NCBI GenBank assembly: GCA_000818945.1
Contig: KN805411.1
Coordinates: 247,515-311,514 of the forward strand
Direction: 5' to 3'
Source: Schizochytrium sp. CCTCC M209059
Taxonomy: Eukaryota > Sar > Bigyra > Thraustochytrida > Thraustochytriidae
DNA length: 64,000 bases
The notes below the pieces were generated by a model, which made no database searches, was not told where the DNA came from, and saw only the letters and a program-made list of their open reading frames with translations. Both the position numbers and the translations under genes were made by a program. Position 1 is the first letter of the stretch. The number at the start of each line of letters is the position of its first letter. Shown here piece by piece: positions 30,376-40,966 of the stretch.

Positions 30376-31860
30376 ATGGCCTCCTCCGGCGTCGCGCCAC
30401 GCGTGGAGCCCGTCATGCGGCTTGACGTGTCAGCAGCCGATCTGACATATGGCTTGCAGTCCTGCGTACTGACGCGAGAAGCCGAGAGAGCTGCCGTGGA
30501 GCAAGCGCTAGAGGACGAATGGGCCCCAGACGCTCTTGTCGCCTTGTCTGTACGGTACGTCTTGCTTACATGCTTGCTTGCCATAAGAGGGGATCGAGAA
30601 TTTTGAAGTCTGACACATTCGCATCGTGGACGACTTGTGCGCTAAAACGTTAGAACAGGTTTTGACGCGTTGCTGTCTGCACTTCAGCTCCCGCGCGGCG
30701 CACAAGTACTCGTTTCCGCCATCACAATACCTGACATGATCAAAATAATTGAAGCGCATGGTCTACGTCCGATTGCCGTCGATATTGATTTTGACACTTT
30801 GGCACCGTGCCAAGACCTTTTAGAAAAGGCCCGCACCCCTCATTCACGCATGCTGCTCGTTTCACACATTTTTGGCGCCATTTGTAATCTTGATGTGGCA
30901 GCCGAATGGGCTGCTCGTCACGGACTCTTTTTTGTCGATGACTGTGCCGAGGTCTATTGTGGACCTGACTTTCGTGGCCACCCTCGCGCAGATGCTACCT
31001 TTTTCAGCTTTGGCTCTATTAAAACTGAAACGGCACTAGGTGGTGCTCTTTTGCGCGTTGCGGACGCCAAGGTGCGCACCAAGGTTCGCTATATTCTTGC
31101 ACATTACACTGTCCAACCTCTGTCCGTTTTCCGCAAGCGAATCCTCAAGTATCTCGCCTACCAAGTACTTTGCACGAGCCCTGCTGCTTATGCTAACTTT
31201 GTCCGCGCCGTTCGCGCCACCCACCGTACGTTACTTTGTTCCACTACTCTTGCGCAGAATTTTCCAATACTAACCATCCCTTTTCCATACGTTTGTCGTT
31301 AAAATCCTGTGCAAACAGGTGACCACCTCGACGTAATGCTAGCAAATTCGCGTGGTTTTGCGGGCATGGATCTCTTTCGAGGCATTCGCCTCCGCCCGCC
31401 TGTGGCGCTGCTCAAGCTTTTGCTTCGTAGACTTCAGACCTTTGATCCTGTCCGCCTCGAAAGGCGAAGAAAACGTTGCGGAGACCTAGCGCGCCTTCTT
31501 TCAAGTGTTCCTGGCATACGTGTTCCAGGTTTACGAGCTGAAAAGCACCTGTATTGGCTCTTTCCGGTCTGTATCGATAACGCAGACCCGGTGCAGGTCG
31601 CGCGCTTCATGCTTGCCCACGGCTTTGACGCCACCACGGCAACGACGAGCTTGATGTGTGTTGATGACGTTGTCACGGAGCGTCCGCTAGCCTACGAAGC
31701 GGTGTTTAAAGCCTCGCGATCCACGGCCGCACCTCTCATGCGGCAAATATTATACCTGCCCATTAGCGCCGATACGTCCAAGGCCAAGGTTTCTGAGCTC
31801 GCAACCGTGCTGCAGCAGGCATTGGCGCCACCTGCTTCTCCATTGCAAAGCAACCTCTGA
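30376..31860 (+). CDS. DegT/DnrJ/EryC1-like PLP-dependent aminotransferase, three exons
   Basis: Model: join(30376..30554, 30654..31225, 31319..31860), 430 residues. Intron 1 (99 nt) starts GTACGT and ends TTAG; intron 2 (93 nt) starts GTACGT and ends ACAG. Both junctions fall inside Arg codons and restore one frame. I chose the TTAG acceptor because it yields TGFDALLSALQLPRGAQVLV, the conserved TG-x-x-A-L-x-x-A-L-x-x-x-G-x-x-V block of the family; the AG 5 nt later gives a stop. Further landmarks: a VDDCAEVYCG segment with the Asp that contacts the pyridine nitrogen, and FFSFGSIKTETALGGALL with the PLP Schiff-base Lys. Such enzymes transaminate sugars or related ketones; the substrate is not known. 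Convergent with MAT1. Confidence 0.82.
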
Positions 31861-32162
31861 CGAGCGTGTTGCTATCGCTGTTTCGCCACTTTTCAACATC
31901 ACAGATCTTTGACAAATGCTCATGCCAAACGTGGCCCTTGCATGGCGCATTCTTGGCCAAAGGAATGGCTGGCTGCAATAGTTCGTGTTGCAGTCTAACT
32001 TGCCAAAAAAAGCAGGGAAATCCTCTCGTACTTTTTATCTTTTGAATACAAAAGCAAAACACGCATTGGATAGAAATACAGCATGCCAATTTATTGTTTT
32101 TTGTTTTTGTCTGAAAGGACATGGAATAAGGAAAGATCAGAAAAATCCTACAACGTGCAAGC
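31861..32162. other. Convergent intergenic, 302 bp
   Basis: AT-rich spacer between the stops of the aminotransferase (+) and MAT1 (-) genes. Nothing beyond presumed 3' UTRs is seen. Confidence 0.5.
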
Positions 32163-33062
32163 TCATGCGCCGAGAAGACCTGCAAGAATGAGCTCGTGCG
32201 TGCGTTTTGATGCTGCATCGCGATCGAGGCCCCCAGCTTCCTGGCGGAGGCGACGTAGCTCGTCAGGACCAGTGTTTTCATAGGTGGAAATTTGAACGTT
32301 TTCCTTGCGCGGCTGGGTTTCCAGCTGATGTGCAGTCCAGAGCTGCGCGCCTTGGTTAAACTGTACAACTTGTGGACCGTAGCCTTGCTGAATGGCGGCG
32401 CGCTCTCGTGCTTCCTCTTGCTCTTTCTTTTTACGCGCGCGAATTTCGGCCACCTTGGACCGTCTGCGTTCGCCTAACTCGACTTGAACGCCCTCCTCCT
32501 GTTCCAAACGACGGAGGGCACGTTCCTCTTCTTCGGCTTCCATGAGCTCCAGTAGCTCTTCACGCTTGCGTTCGTTCTCTTCAACTTGTTTTTCGGCAAA
32601 GCGTCTGCGTTCATCGAGGACAATGGCCCTACGACGCTGGATCTTGGGTCTATACTTGGCTTCGGTTTGTTCGAGCGTCTCCTCGGCCCATTCAAGACGA
32701 ACGCCGTTCATTCGATGCAATACGATGGACTCGCCCAGTTCACGAAAGTTCTCAAACTCCTCTTGGGTCTCAAAGTCGTCCCTCGCGAGATTAAAGATCC
32801 GCATGACCTCGCGCCGGATTTTGACTTCCTTTTCATACTGAAGCTGTTGCCAGCTCTTGTCCTTGAGCTGCGCCTTTTTCATGGGTTTTCCACATGTCGG
32901 GCAAGGGACAACCTTTTTGCTCTGGAACACGGGGCCATGGTAGCAATTTGAGCAGACTTGGTGGCCGCACTCTGCAGAGGTCTTGAACTTGAACGAGGTC
33001 TCTAAAAAGTTCAAGTTTTTATTGTTGCAAAACGCGCACAGGTTCGTCAGCAGCTCCAACAT
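32163..33062 (-). CDS. MNAT1: CDK-activating kinase assembly factor MAT1 (TFIIH subunit)
   Basis: 299 residues from an ATG at 33062. MAT1 stabilises the CDK7-cyclin H complex and anchors it to the TFIIH core through XPD. Seen: an N-terminal C3HC4 RING finger (CAFC near 9-12, CGHQVCSNC near 32-40, CPTCGKPM near 54-61); the MAT1-typical block YEKEVKIRREVMRIFNLARD; F-ETQEEFENF; then a long Glu/Arg helix (about 130-220); and a shorter C-terminal region that would contact CDK7/cyclin H. Length is close to the usual ~300 residues. Nuclear. The start is 409 bp from that of CSN6. Confidence 0.92.
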   Translation of the reverse strand: MLELLTNLCAFCNNKNLNFLETSFKFKTSAECGHQVCSNCYHGPVFQSKKVVPCPTCGKPMKKAQLKDKSWQQLQYEKEVKIRREVMRIFNLARDDFETQEEFENFRELGESIVLHRMNGVRLEWAEETLEQTEAKYRPKIQRRRAIVLDERRRFAEKQVEENERKREELLELMEAEEEERALRRLEQEEGVQVELGERRRSKVAEIRARKKKEQEEARERAAIQQGYGPQVVQFNQGAQLWTAHQLETQPRKENVQISTYENTGPDELRRLRQEAGGLDRDAASKRTHELILAGLLGA

Positions 33063-33470
33063 TGCGTCTCGGCTCGCTGCGCCTCGTGCTCACGCCCTGT
33101 GCTCGCGCGCGCGCGCGTAGCGCTGCGACCCTTGCGGTCGTCGTGGCCGCGTCGCGGTCGCTGACGGTCGCGGGCTACTTTTTGCGGCTCTTGGCGTCTG
33201 CTGCGCTGCCGTGGTGTGGCTTGCGTTTCGGCCTGTGTGCCGCCGACCGGCGCACCGCCGCTTCCTCGCCCGCGCGCCCACGCGCCCACGCGCCCGCCTC
33301 GCTCGCTCGCTTGCGCGAAGCGGACTTGCTTTGCCTGCGTTGAGCAAGGGCCGCAAAAGAAGAACGAGCAAACTTGGCAAAACTCGAATTCTTTCTTTAT
33401 CTTGGCGGAGGTCGCAGGCCGCTCAGGACCTCGCGCCGCCGCCACCGCAGACGTCGCCGCCGCCGCCGCC
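33063..33470. promoter_or_regulatory. Bidirectional promoter region between MAT1 and CSN6
   Basis: 408 bp between divergent ATGs, strongly GC-rich with GCGC runs (33107-33119) and a CCGCCG run just before the CSN6 start. No TATA box was seen. Sharing one short region suggests coordinated transcription of two housekeeping genes. Confidence 0.55.
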
Positions 33471-34555
33471 ATGGGCGAGGCATCGCGCAAGGCTGCACTC
33501 AGCCTGCACCCGGTACGTGACGCACGCGATCTTCGGGGCTTTGGAGAAGGAGATGTGGTGTGGCGAAGATGAAGATGAAGATGAAGATGGTGCTGTTGGG
33601 AGAGACGAAGCGCTATCTTATCTTTTATCCCTGGAGCGCGTGTGACTAACGCTGGATGGGGTTGGTCGATGGGGATGAGGACACGCAGCTCGTGCTGGTG
33701 AACGTGTCGGATCACTACACGCGGCAGCAGCTGAGTGGCCAATCGAGTCAGCGAACAATTGGTATGCTGTTTGGGTGTCAAACCGGCCTATCTGTCCATG
33801 TTTACGATTCGTTTGAAATGCCGTACTCGCGCGACGAGAATACCGGCGAGGTGCAGCTGGACGCAGAGTTCATTCGGCAAAAGAAGGAGCACTTCGAGGC
33901 AGTGTTTCCACAATACGAGATTCTTGGGTGGTACACGGTTGGTGGCGATGTGAGCCAGGAGGATATGGCGATTCATCGCGCCATGTCGGCGTTTAACGAA
34001 AGCCCGTTGCTGTTGCTAGTGGACCCGAACATTTCTCCCGACAGTAAGGAGTTGCCCATCAAGGTGGTGGAGGCTGTGATGCAAGTGATTGAGGAGGTCC
34101 CGACGATGATCTTTGTTGATATGGAATTTCAAATTGATACCGTCGAGCCGGAGCGCATTACGATTGATCACATTGTCAAGGGCGGGGGCGCACGGAGCGC
34201 ACGCGAGTCTTCGCTTGTACCGAGTCTGGAGGATCTCGTGAATGCCGTACAAATGATTGCCAAGCGAATGCGCATTTTGGAATCGTACGTGCGAAAAACG
34301 CGCTCTGGGGAGCTGCCCAAGAACCATGCTATTTTGCGCGAAATCGCCGCTGTGTCGCAGCATCTTCCCGTGCTACAAATGGACGCTTTTGATCAGAGCT
34401 TTCGTACGGAGCTCGATGACGCGCAACTTGTCACTTATTTGGCTATGCTCACCAAGGCCTCTGCGGCCATCAGCGATGTGCAGTCCAAGGTGAGTCTTCT
34501 TACCGCGGCGCAGCGCGTCGGTGTACCTGCTTCCAAGCGATCTGTAATGCCCTAG
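33471..34555 (+). CDS. CSN6: COP9 signalosome subunit 6 (MPN- domain), two exons
   Basis: Model: join(33471..33512, 33689..34555), 302 residues, phase-0 intron of 176 nt (CCG-GTACGTGA ... ACACGCAG-CTC). Exon 1 encodes MGEASRKAALSLHP, and joining it to LVLVNVSDHY recreates the family's LHPLVxxNISDH start. The MPN fold continues with TIGMLFGCQTGLSVHVYDSFE and EILGWYTVGG. The metal-binding JAMM residues are absent, as expected of the non-catalytic CSN6. The C-terminal half has the NHAILREI and LPVLQMDAF segments found in CSN6. It partners CSN5 in removing NEDD8 from cullins. A perfect donor-like AAGGTGAGT lies at 34486-34494 near the C-terminus, so a further short exon cannot be excluded. Confidence 0.9.
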
Positions 34556-35036
34556 ATGAGAGATACGAAAGATGATGATGATTTTTCCTACTCCTTTGTT
34601 CGGCGCGCAAATTCAAGCACGAGTTCCAAGGAATGTAAAGAAGCAGTGTAAAGGAAATCATCAATACTTTACAAGAGATGACCTTGCAAACTCCTTGCAA
34701 GTTCAATTTTCTATGCCTGGTCCTCACGCGTTGATCGAAAAAGGAGCACGTTTCCAGGAAAGTCTGGCAAGGGCCCAATCTGGCGGCGGCACAAGAGATG
34801 AGCAAAGGGCGCAGACCATTCAACACAAAATCTTGTACTTGCAAACACCCCTTACCAGATCGATTGATCGATCGATCGATGGTGGGCCTAGTTTCAGGCG
34901 AGTTCATTTCGTCCTGTAATCATTCATGTTTCACAGCCAAAGAGGCACGTTGTCGGAAAAAAGAAAAAAAATGGAAAGAAGAGCAAATTCTAGGATCAAA
35001 CCTTTTGGTATTCATTTTTTACGTTCACGAGAAACC
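34556..35036. other. Convergent intergenic with GATC repeat
   Basis: 481 bp between the CSN6 and MYB stop codons. Contains a self-complementary GATC/ATCG array at about 34857-34881. Otherwise featureless and AT-richer. Confidence 0.5.
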
Positions 35037-37637
35037 TTACAAGAGATGAGCAAAAGGCACAAAGGTCCCATCCTTTTTGGCATCGCCGCGATTGTTGGCG
35101 GTGCTGCTGGTGCTGGTGTCTTGTTTGTCCTTATTGTTATCAGAGTTGGCACTAGGGCCAGAAGAGGTGCGATGCGGCCAGGCAAGGGACACGTCGTTCG
35201 AGGAGCCGCCTTTGCCAGACTTGAAGGCATCGCCAGCACCGGTTGAGTGGTAGCTCATATCTATGTTCGCGCTGCTAGAGGACGAAGACATGGAAGCCAA
35301 TGCGCCATGATTGGAAAAATTTCCCGCACGTAGGGCTTCAGCAAGGTAAATGGCCTGCTGAAGGCTAAGCGAGGAAGCATTCTGGCCGGCAAGGCCCAGA
35401 AGCGAGTTATCTAAGCCATGGTGGCTGGCATCTCGTTCCGATTTCATGTTCAAAGTTGCGCCGCCGGAAGAGTTGCCGCTATCGTGCCTACCAAGAGCGC
35501 CGGAATAGTTGTTGGGCAGAGAGGTGGATGAAGAGGATGAGGAAAGACGTTCGACTTGGGGCTTTGAGGCAGGAAAGTTGAGGGCACTCGAGCCCAATCC
35601 GGCGTGCGAAGAGAGCCTCATGTCGTTCATAAAGTTGGGCCCGAGTGTCGCTGCGAGCGAAGCTGGCTGCTGAGCATGCGAATGATGATGTTGATGATGC
35701 ATGCCGGCAGCATGCGAGAGAGACGAGAGCGGGGGTGGAGGGGGCGGTGCATGGTGCGAAGACTGGGGCGCCATGCCCGACTGGAAGCGAGGCGTTTGGT
35801 TTGGGAGAAGTTTGAGGAGATCGAGCGCGGATAATCCAGCATACTGCTGCTGCTGCTGCTGCTGCTGTTGCTGCTGCTGCATCTTGAGTTGCTGTTCTTG
35901 AAGCTGCTGAAGTTGCTGCATGGCTCGCGTTGCCGCAGATGTCCGAACCCAGTCCATGGGGTTGCTGTTGCGGTCAAGAAGCGATGAGGGCGCTGACGTG
36001 GACGATGTGGATCGCACAGGAAGCTGCGGCGCAGAGTGGTGTTGACCGAGGCCGAGGATGGAGTCGGCGCCCGCCATGGCCCCGCGCGTCCCCTCAACGC
36101 CAGCGGAGCCATGAGAGAGACGTAGGCGCTTGACCTCGCCACCCTGCGGAGACTCACGGTTGGCGGCAAGATCGTCCTCGCCAAAGGTTTCACCTGCAAG
36201 GGTGCGAATGGAGCTTGCGGGCAAGCGCGCGAGCAAGGCACGTTTTCGCGATTTATCGAGGGTTGAGTCGGAGCTGAACATGTTGGGCGGAAGCTGGCCT
36301 TGAAGTGAGGTGTAGTTGTCGACGGCGCCTGGGGCGGGCGTAGGCGTGACGATGGAGGACCCCGAAGAAGCTGCAGAGAGGACGGCCTTTGGCCTGCATA
36401 GACTGAGGACGTATTGTGTGAGGCTTTCAAAGTTTGGATCGGAGAGGACCTGTTCAGGCATGCCAGGGGCCGAGGGTTTATGTGCGCCGCCGTCTGCAAG
36501 GAGCTGGAAGCGGTTGCGGACGGCATTGCGCGTGCGGTTTCCGAGCTGTTCTGCAATGTATTCCCAGTTCGGTCCGACGTAGCGGTGAAGGCTGGCTAGC
36601 TGCTCGTCCTCGCGTGGTGTCCAGAGTCTGCGTGCTGCGCGGAGAATGGACTTGAATCTGATTTTGACGTTGTCGCCCGTGCGGCCGGGAATTTGGCGCG
36701 CGATGAGAGACCAGTGATTTCCGTAACGACGTTGGGTTTCGAGCAGCAGAACGTCTTCCTCGGGTGTCCATGCGTCGCGCTTGATGGTAGGGCAGAGGTT
36801 GTAGCACCATCGTTCGCGGCACTGCTTCGCGCTTCGCCCGGGAATGCGGAGGGCGATGTCGGACCACGATCCCTCGAGGATACTTTGTCCGTTTTCGGCG
36901 ACCTTGACGTTGAACTTTTCGAGGGTTTCGCGAAGGAGCTGGTCTTCTGCGGGGCTCCACGTAAGTTTGCGTCGGCCCTTGGCCTTCTTTTTCTTTTTCT
37001 TGGATTTTTTCAATGTCTTGGTGTCTCCGTTGTCTGTTGCTTGGCCTCCGCCTGGTTTGAGTGCGGTCGAGGTCGTCGTCTCGGGTTTGGCGCCGTTTCT
37101 GTTGTTGTTGTTGTTGTTGTTGTTGCTACTCTTGTTGCTTGCGCTATCGTCGTCTTCGTCATCATCGTCGTCATCATCTTCCTCGTATTCTTCGTCGTCA
37201 TCGTCGTCGTTGTCTTCGTCGTCGTTCTCATTTTCGACCGCTCCGTGTTCTTGATTTCGCTCGTTGGCACGGCCGAGGGCGACTCGTGCTTTTCTTGCCT
37301 TGGCGCCCGTGTTCATGTTTCCTGTTCTAGCTGCCTCGGCGTCGGCCTTGTCCTTGTCGTCTTTTTCGTCGTCGTTGGCGCCGTCCCTGACGCCGGCGGC
37401 GGTCGCGGTTGTTTCGGGGCCCTTTCTTTTGCGTCTGCGTCCGGCTTTTTCCCCTTTGCCCAGGCTTGTGGCGGGGCCTGCTTCTGGTGGTGCTAGTGGT
37501 GCTGCTGCTGGTGGTGCTGCTGCACCGACCCCACTGGTGGCGTGCGGTGTGCGTCCGTTTCGCTCTGCTGCCTCGTCCTGGTCGCTTCCAGCCCGCTCGG
37601 CGGCCTCGCTCAGCGCCATCATGAGCGCGCCGTCCAT
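35037..37637 (-). CDS. R1R2R3-type MYB transcription factor
   Basis: 866 residues from the ATG at 37637. The frame continues to 37694, but only with GTG. N-terminal 220 residues: Ala-rich, then a Glu/Asp tract, polyN and a Lys-rich patch (KKSKKKKKKAKGRRK) likely acting as nuclear localisation signal. Three MYB repeats span about 224-388: R1 with TWSPAEDQLL...W..IA..IPGRSAKQCRERW; R2 with AWTPEEDVLLLETQRRYGNH followed by WSLIARQIPGRTGDNVKIRF; R3 with LWTPREDEQLASLHRYVGPN followed by WEYIAEQLGNRTRNAVRNRF. R1 has an insertion between its first two helices. The order and spacing match animal c-MYB/plant 3R-MYB proteins, which bind AACNG-type sites and often regulate the cell cycle. The C-terminal 450 residues are Gln/Ser/His-rich and disordered. 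Confidence 0.9.
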   Translation of the reverse strand: MDGALMMALSEAAERAGSDQDEAAERNGRTPHATSGVGAAAPPAAAPLAPPEAGPATSLGKGEKAGRRRKRKGPETTATAAGVRDGANDDEKDDKDKADAEAARTGNMNTGAKARKARVALGRANERNQEHGAVENENDDEDNDDDDDEEYEEDDDDDDDEDDDSASNKSSNNNNNNNNRNGAKPETTTSTALKPGGGQATDNGDTKTLKKSKKKKKKAKGRRKLTWSPAEDQLLRETLEKFNVKVAENGQSILEGSWSDIALRIPGRSAKQCRERWCYNLCPTIKRDAWTPEEDVLLLETQRRYGNHWSLIARQIPGRTGDNVKIRFKSILRAARRLWTPREDEQLASLHRYVGPNWEYIAEQLGNRTRNAVRNRFQLLADGGAHKPSAPGMPEQVLSDPNFESLTQYVLSLCRPKAVLSAASSGSSIVTPTPAPGAVDNYTSLQGQLPPNMFSSDSTLDKSRKRALLARLPASSIRTLAGETFGEDDLAANRESPQGGEVKRLRLSHGSAGVEGTRGAMAGADSILGLGQHHSAPQLPVRSTSSTSAPSSLLDRNSNPMDWVRTSAATRAMQQLQQLQEQQLKMQQQQQQQQQQQQYAGLSALDLLKLLPNQTPRFQSGMAPQSSHHAPPPPPPLSSLSHAAGMHHQHHHSHAQQPASLAATLGPNFMNDMRLSSHAGLGSSALNFPASKPQVERLSSSSSSTSLPNNYSGALGRHDSGNSSGGATLNMKSERDASHHGLDNSLLGLAGQNASSLSLQQAIYLAEALRAGNFSNHGALASMSSSSSSANIDMSYHSTGAGDAFKSGKGGSSNDVSLAWPHRTSSGPSANSDNNKDKQDTSTSSTANNRGDAKKDGTFVPFAHLL

Positions 37638-38930
37638 GGCGCGCGTGCCTAGAGGGGGTGCCGTGGTCCCAACTCGAGACCGTGCCCGGTACACACACTC
37701 CTGCGGTCACTCGGCTCTCGTGCTTTCACCGCCCGCTTTCCTCCTTTCCCTTTTTTTATTTTCTTCCTTTTTCCTGTTTTGCTTTCTTTCTTTCTTTCTT
37801 TCTTTCTTTCAATCGCCAGGACGCGTCTCGAGAAGCCGCGTCCGCCCGCCTTGCGTCGCGCCGCCTCGGCTCGCCCCGGCTCGCCTTGAGTGCCCTGCGC
37901 CGCCCGCTCTGCGTCGCGCCGCCCGCCTGCGCGCCGCTCCAGGCCTCTGCGCCACCCGCCCCGGGCAGCGGAGCCGCGCCGGCCGGAAGGAAGGTACCAC
38001 CGCCCCTTTGCCGGTCTGCTGCCGCCGCCGCCGCTGCGCAGCGAGCACAGGCCGCGGTCGCTCGCTCACGCGCCCGCCGGCCGGCCGACCGACCGGGGCG
38101 GGAGGAACGGAGCGAGAGGGCGAGAGTGCCGCCGGCCCTGCCGCGTGCTTGCGCGCCGCCGCGTACGTCAAGGCCCGGCCGGCGCCTCGCGCAAGGAGCC
38201 AAGGAGCCGAGGAGCCCGCCCCGCTTGTGTTACCCACTGCGCTGCTGCGCTGCGCAGCGTGAGTCAGAGGTCACAGGGCTCGCCCGCTCGACTCGGCTCG
38301 CCTCGGCTCGGCTCGGCTTGGCTTGGCTCGACGCGTCGCGGGAACGAATGCACGCGACGGCCGCGGCGGGACTGGGCGGGACGCGTCGGGATGGGACGGA
38401 TGAAATGCCTAAGCCCGCCCGCAATGCGCGAGACGCGGTGATGTGACGGCGTGGATGGAGGAGGGAGTGAGGGGGTGAGGGAATGAATGAATGAATGAAT
38501 GAATGAACGGATGAGCTCGGATTCGATGCGTACGCGCGCCCCTCGCTCGCCTGCGCACAGCACGGCACAGCCCCGCGCGGGAGCGGTAGGCCAGTTCGCT
38601 GGCCGGTCGCGCACGCGCGCGTTCGCCCTCCCGCTTACAGGCAGGCAGGCGGGCAGGCAGGCAGGCACGGGACGGAGGCGTCCAGCGCGGCTCGGCTCAC
38701 CGCTGTGTCGCCACTCGAGGCCTCTTTCCGTCGCTGGTTTGCGCACCACCCGCACGCGAGCCCGCCTTCCGTCTGGCCGACGTCACCGCTCCGCGCGCTC
38801 GCACGTGCGTGCGCGAAAGGGATGCGCGCTCGATCGCTCGCGCGCTCGCTGCTCGGCCTCCGGCGGGGAGTCGAGTGTCTGGGCTGGGCTGGGCTGCGCT
38901 GGGCTGGGCTTGGCCTCGGGTCGAATTCGA

Positions 38931-38967
38931 ATTCGAATTCGAATTCGAATTTGAATTCGAATTCGAA
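38931..38967. repeat. Hexanucleotide array (TCGAAT/GAATTC)n
   Basis: About six TCGAAT units with one T-for-C change; each unit junction creates a GAATTC palindrome. An AT-rich island inside very GC-rich DNA. Confidence 0.95.
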
Positions 38968-39051
38968 GGGGTCAAATCGCCTCTCGTCTGCTTGCTCCCT
39001 TTGCTCGAGGCGAGACAGCCTCGCTCTGCGACCCGGCCCGGCGCCGCAGTT

Positions 39052-39089
<38 letters not shown>

Positions 39090-39328
39090 AGCTTGCTGCT
39101 GGGGCTCGTTCTTTCTGCGTGGTCAACGCCTGCCTTCGTGCCTGCGAAGGTATGCCCCGATGAATGTACGTCTGCACCTCAAGGCGGAGGAACGAGCGAT
39201 CGAACGAATGCACGAGCGCGCCCGCGCGAGACCGGGGTCTTCTCCTTTTCCTCCTCTCCCTGCTCCTGTTCCTCCTCGCGCGACTTGGCTGCGCTCGTTC
39301 TCGCTCGCTCTGGCCTCGCCTAACCCGG

Positions 39329-39369
39329 TCTGCTCTGCTCTGCTCTGCTCTGCTCTGCTCCGCTCTGCT
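39329..39369. repeat. Pentanucleotide microsatellite (CTCTG)n
   Basis: About eight units, same motif and same strand as the array at 17253-17313. Confidence 0.93.
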
Positions 39370-40287
39370 TCCTTTCCACCGCACGAATGAACGGCCGAAC
39401 GAATGAATAATTGAATGATGAATGAATGCTGGAAGCAGCCCAAGAGGAAGGAGCCCGAGCGGGAGGAAGGAACGCGGCAACGCGGATACGCTTGCTTGCT
39501 TGCTTGCTTGCTTGCCTCGCGCGCCGCCGCCGTCGCCGTCGATGCTCTGTATCCGTGCGCGGACTCTGCGCGGCCGGGATGAGGAACTGCCGGCTCGGCA
39601 AGAACCAAGGGAGCGCCCGCGCAGCTCGCTCAGCTCGCTCGCTCCCCGCTCTTAGCCTTCGAAAAGTAAATTTGGCCTCAGAACCCGCGTCGCTTCTCGC
39701 TTCTCGCTTCTCGCTTCTCGCGCTCGCGCGGCGCGCCTTGCCCGCCTGCTCGCCTCGCCTGCCGCCGACGTCGCGCTGCGAACGCGAGCGAGCGATGGAG
39801 GGTTTGCAGGCTCGCTCGCCGAGACAAGACCGCGGTGAGACGGAGAGAGAGAGACGCGCAAGCAGACGGAGCAAGCAGGAGCTGCTCAAGACTGCCGCGG
39901 CCCGCCGCCTGGCTGGCCTCGCTGGCTCGCCTCGCGCGCAGGCTCGAGCTCGGGCGCAGACTCAGACTCGCGCGCGCGGTCGCGGGGGCCGCGGCGCGAG
40001 GCTCGCGCTGCGCAGTCCGCGCCTGCGTCCAAGAAAGCACGCTCGCGCGCAGGTCAGGGCGTCGCGGTCGATTTTGCTCGAATGCTTGAAGATTGATTTG
40101 ATTGTGTGATGGCAAACTAGCTCGCAGCCCCGCGACCCCGCCGGCGACCGCGCCGCCCGCCGCGGCTGCCTTCTCTGCGCCGCTGCCGCCTCCGTCGCGG
40201 CTGCTCCGCTCCGCGCTGCGGCTGGAGGCAGGTCCGCGTCTGCTGGTCCGCTCGGCTCCGGTCTCTGGTCTGGTCCCTCCTCCCGCA

Positions 40288-40385
40288 CATGCAGGCTCAA
40301 GCACAAGCCCAAGCTCAAGCACAAGCTCAAGCACAAGCTCAACCTCAAGCTCAACCTCAAGCTCAAGCGCAAGCGCAAGAAGGAG
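40288..40385. repeat. Hexanucleotide array CAAGCN/CAACCT
   Basis: Around 16 degenerate hexamers: CAAGCA, CAAGCC, CAAGCT, CAACCT. Either strand could encode a dipeptide array (QA/QP on plus; LE/LV on minus), but no gene context supports translation. Confidence 0.9.
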
Positions 40386-40786
40386 CAGCAAGCGCAAGAA
40401 GGAGCAGCAAGCAGGAGCAAGCAGAGCTAGCTCGGGCACGCAAGCCGGCGCTGTCCCGCCTCGCGCCGCCTGAACTGGCTCGGCCGCGGCCACTGGGCTC
40501 CCCGCGCTCCGCCTCCGCTCGGCGCCGCTCTCGCGGCTTGGGCGGACCACGCGCGGGCGCACACGGTGGGCGGCGGTAGGGGCAGGTGGTCTGGGCCCGG
40601 CCGCGGGCGGCGAGGAGGCCGGAGGTGGCGCGCGGTCGACGCCCGGACGGGTCGCGCGGAGGGCGCGGGAGGGAGCGAGGGAGGGAGCGAGGGAGCGAGG
40701 GAGGGAGCGAGGGAGGGGCGGCGCCTCTCCTCGCGCGGCGAAGCTGCTTTCGAGTTGGCAGGCTTGGCACTCTTCCCCTTGGTGGT

Positions 40787-40819
<33 letters not shown>

Positions 40820-40914
40820 TTCAAGTTTTCTGTGTGCGGTGATCTTGCGGTCAAGGAGGGAGGGAAGGGAAGGGCGTGCCAGCGCGGAGCGGGGGCGCGG
40901 AGAGGAGACGAGAG

Positions 40915-40966
40915 CGGTGCGGTGCGGTGCGGTGCGGTGACATGCGGTGCGGTGCGGTGCGGTGCG
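40915..40966. repeat. Pentanucleotide microsatellite (GGTGC)n
   Basis: About ten GGTGC units interrupted once near 40939-40944 by ACATGC. Confidence 0.93.
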
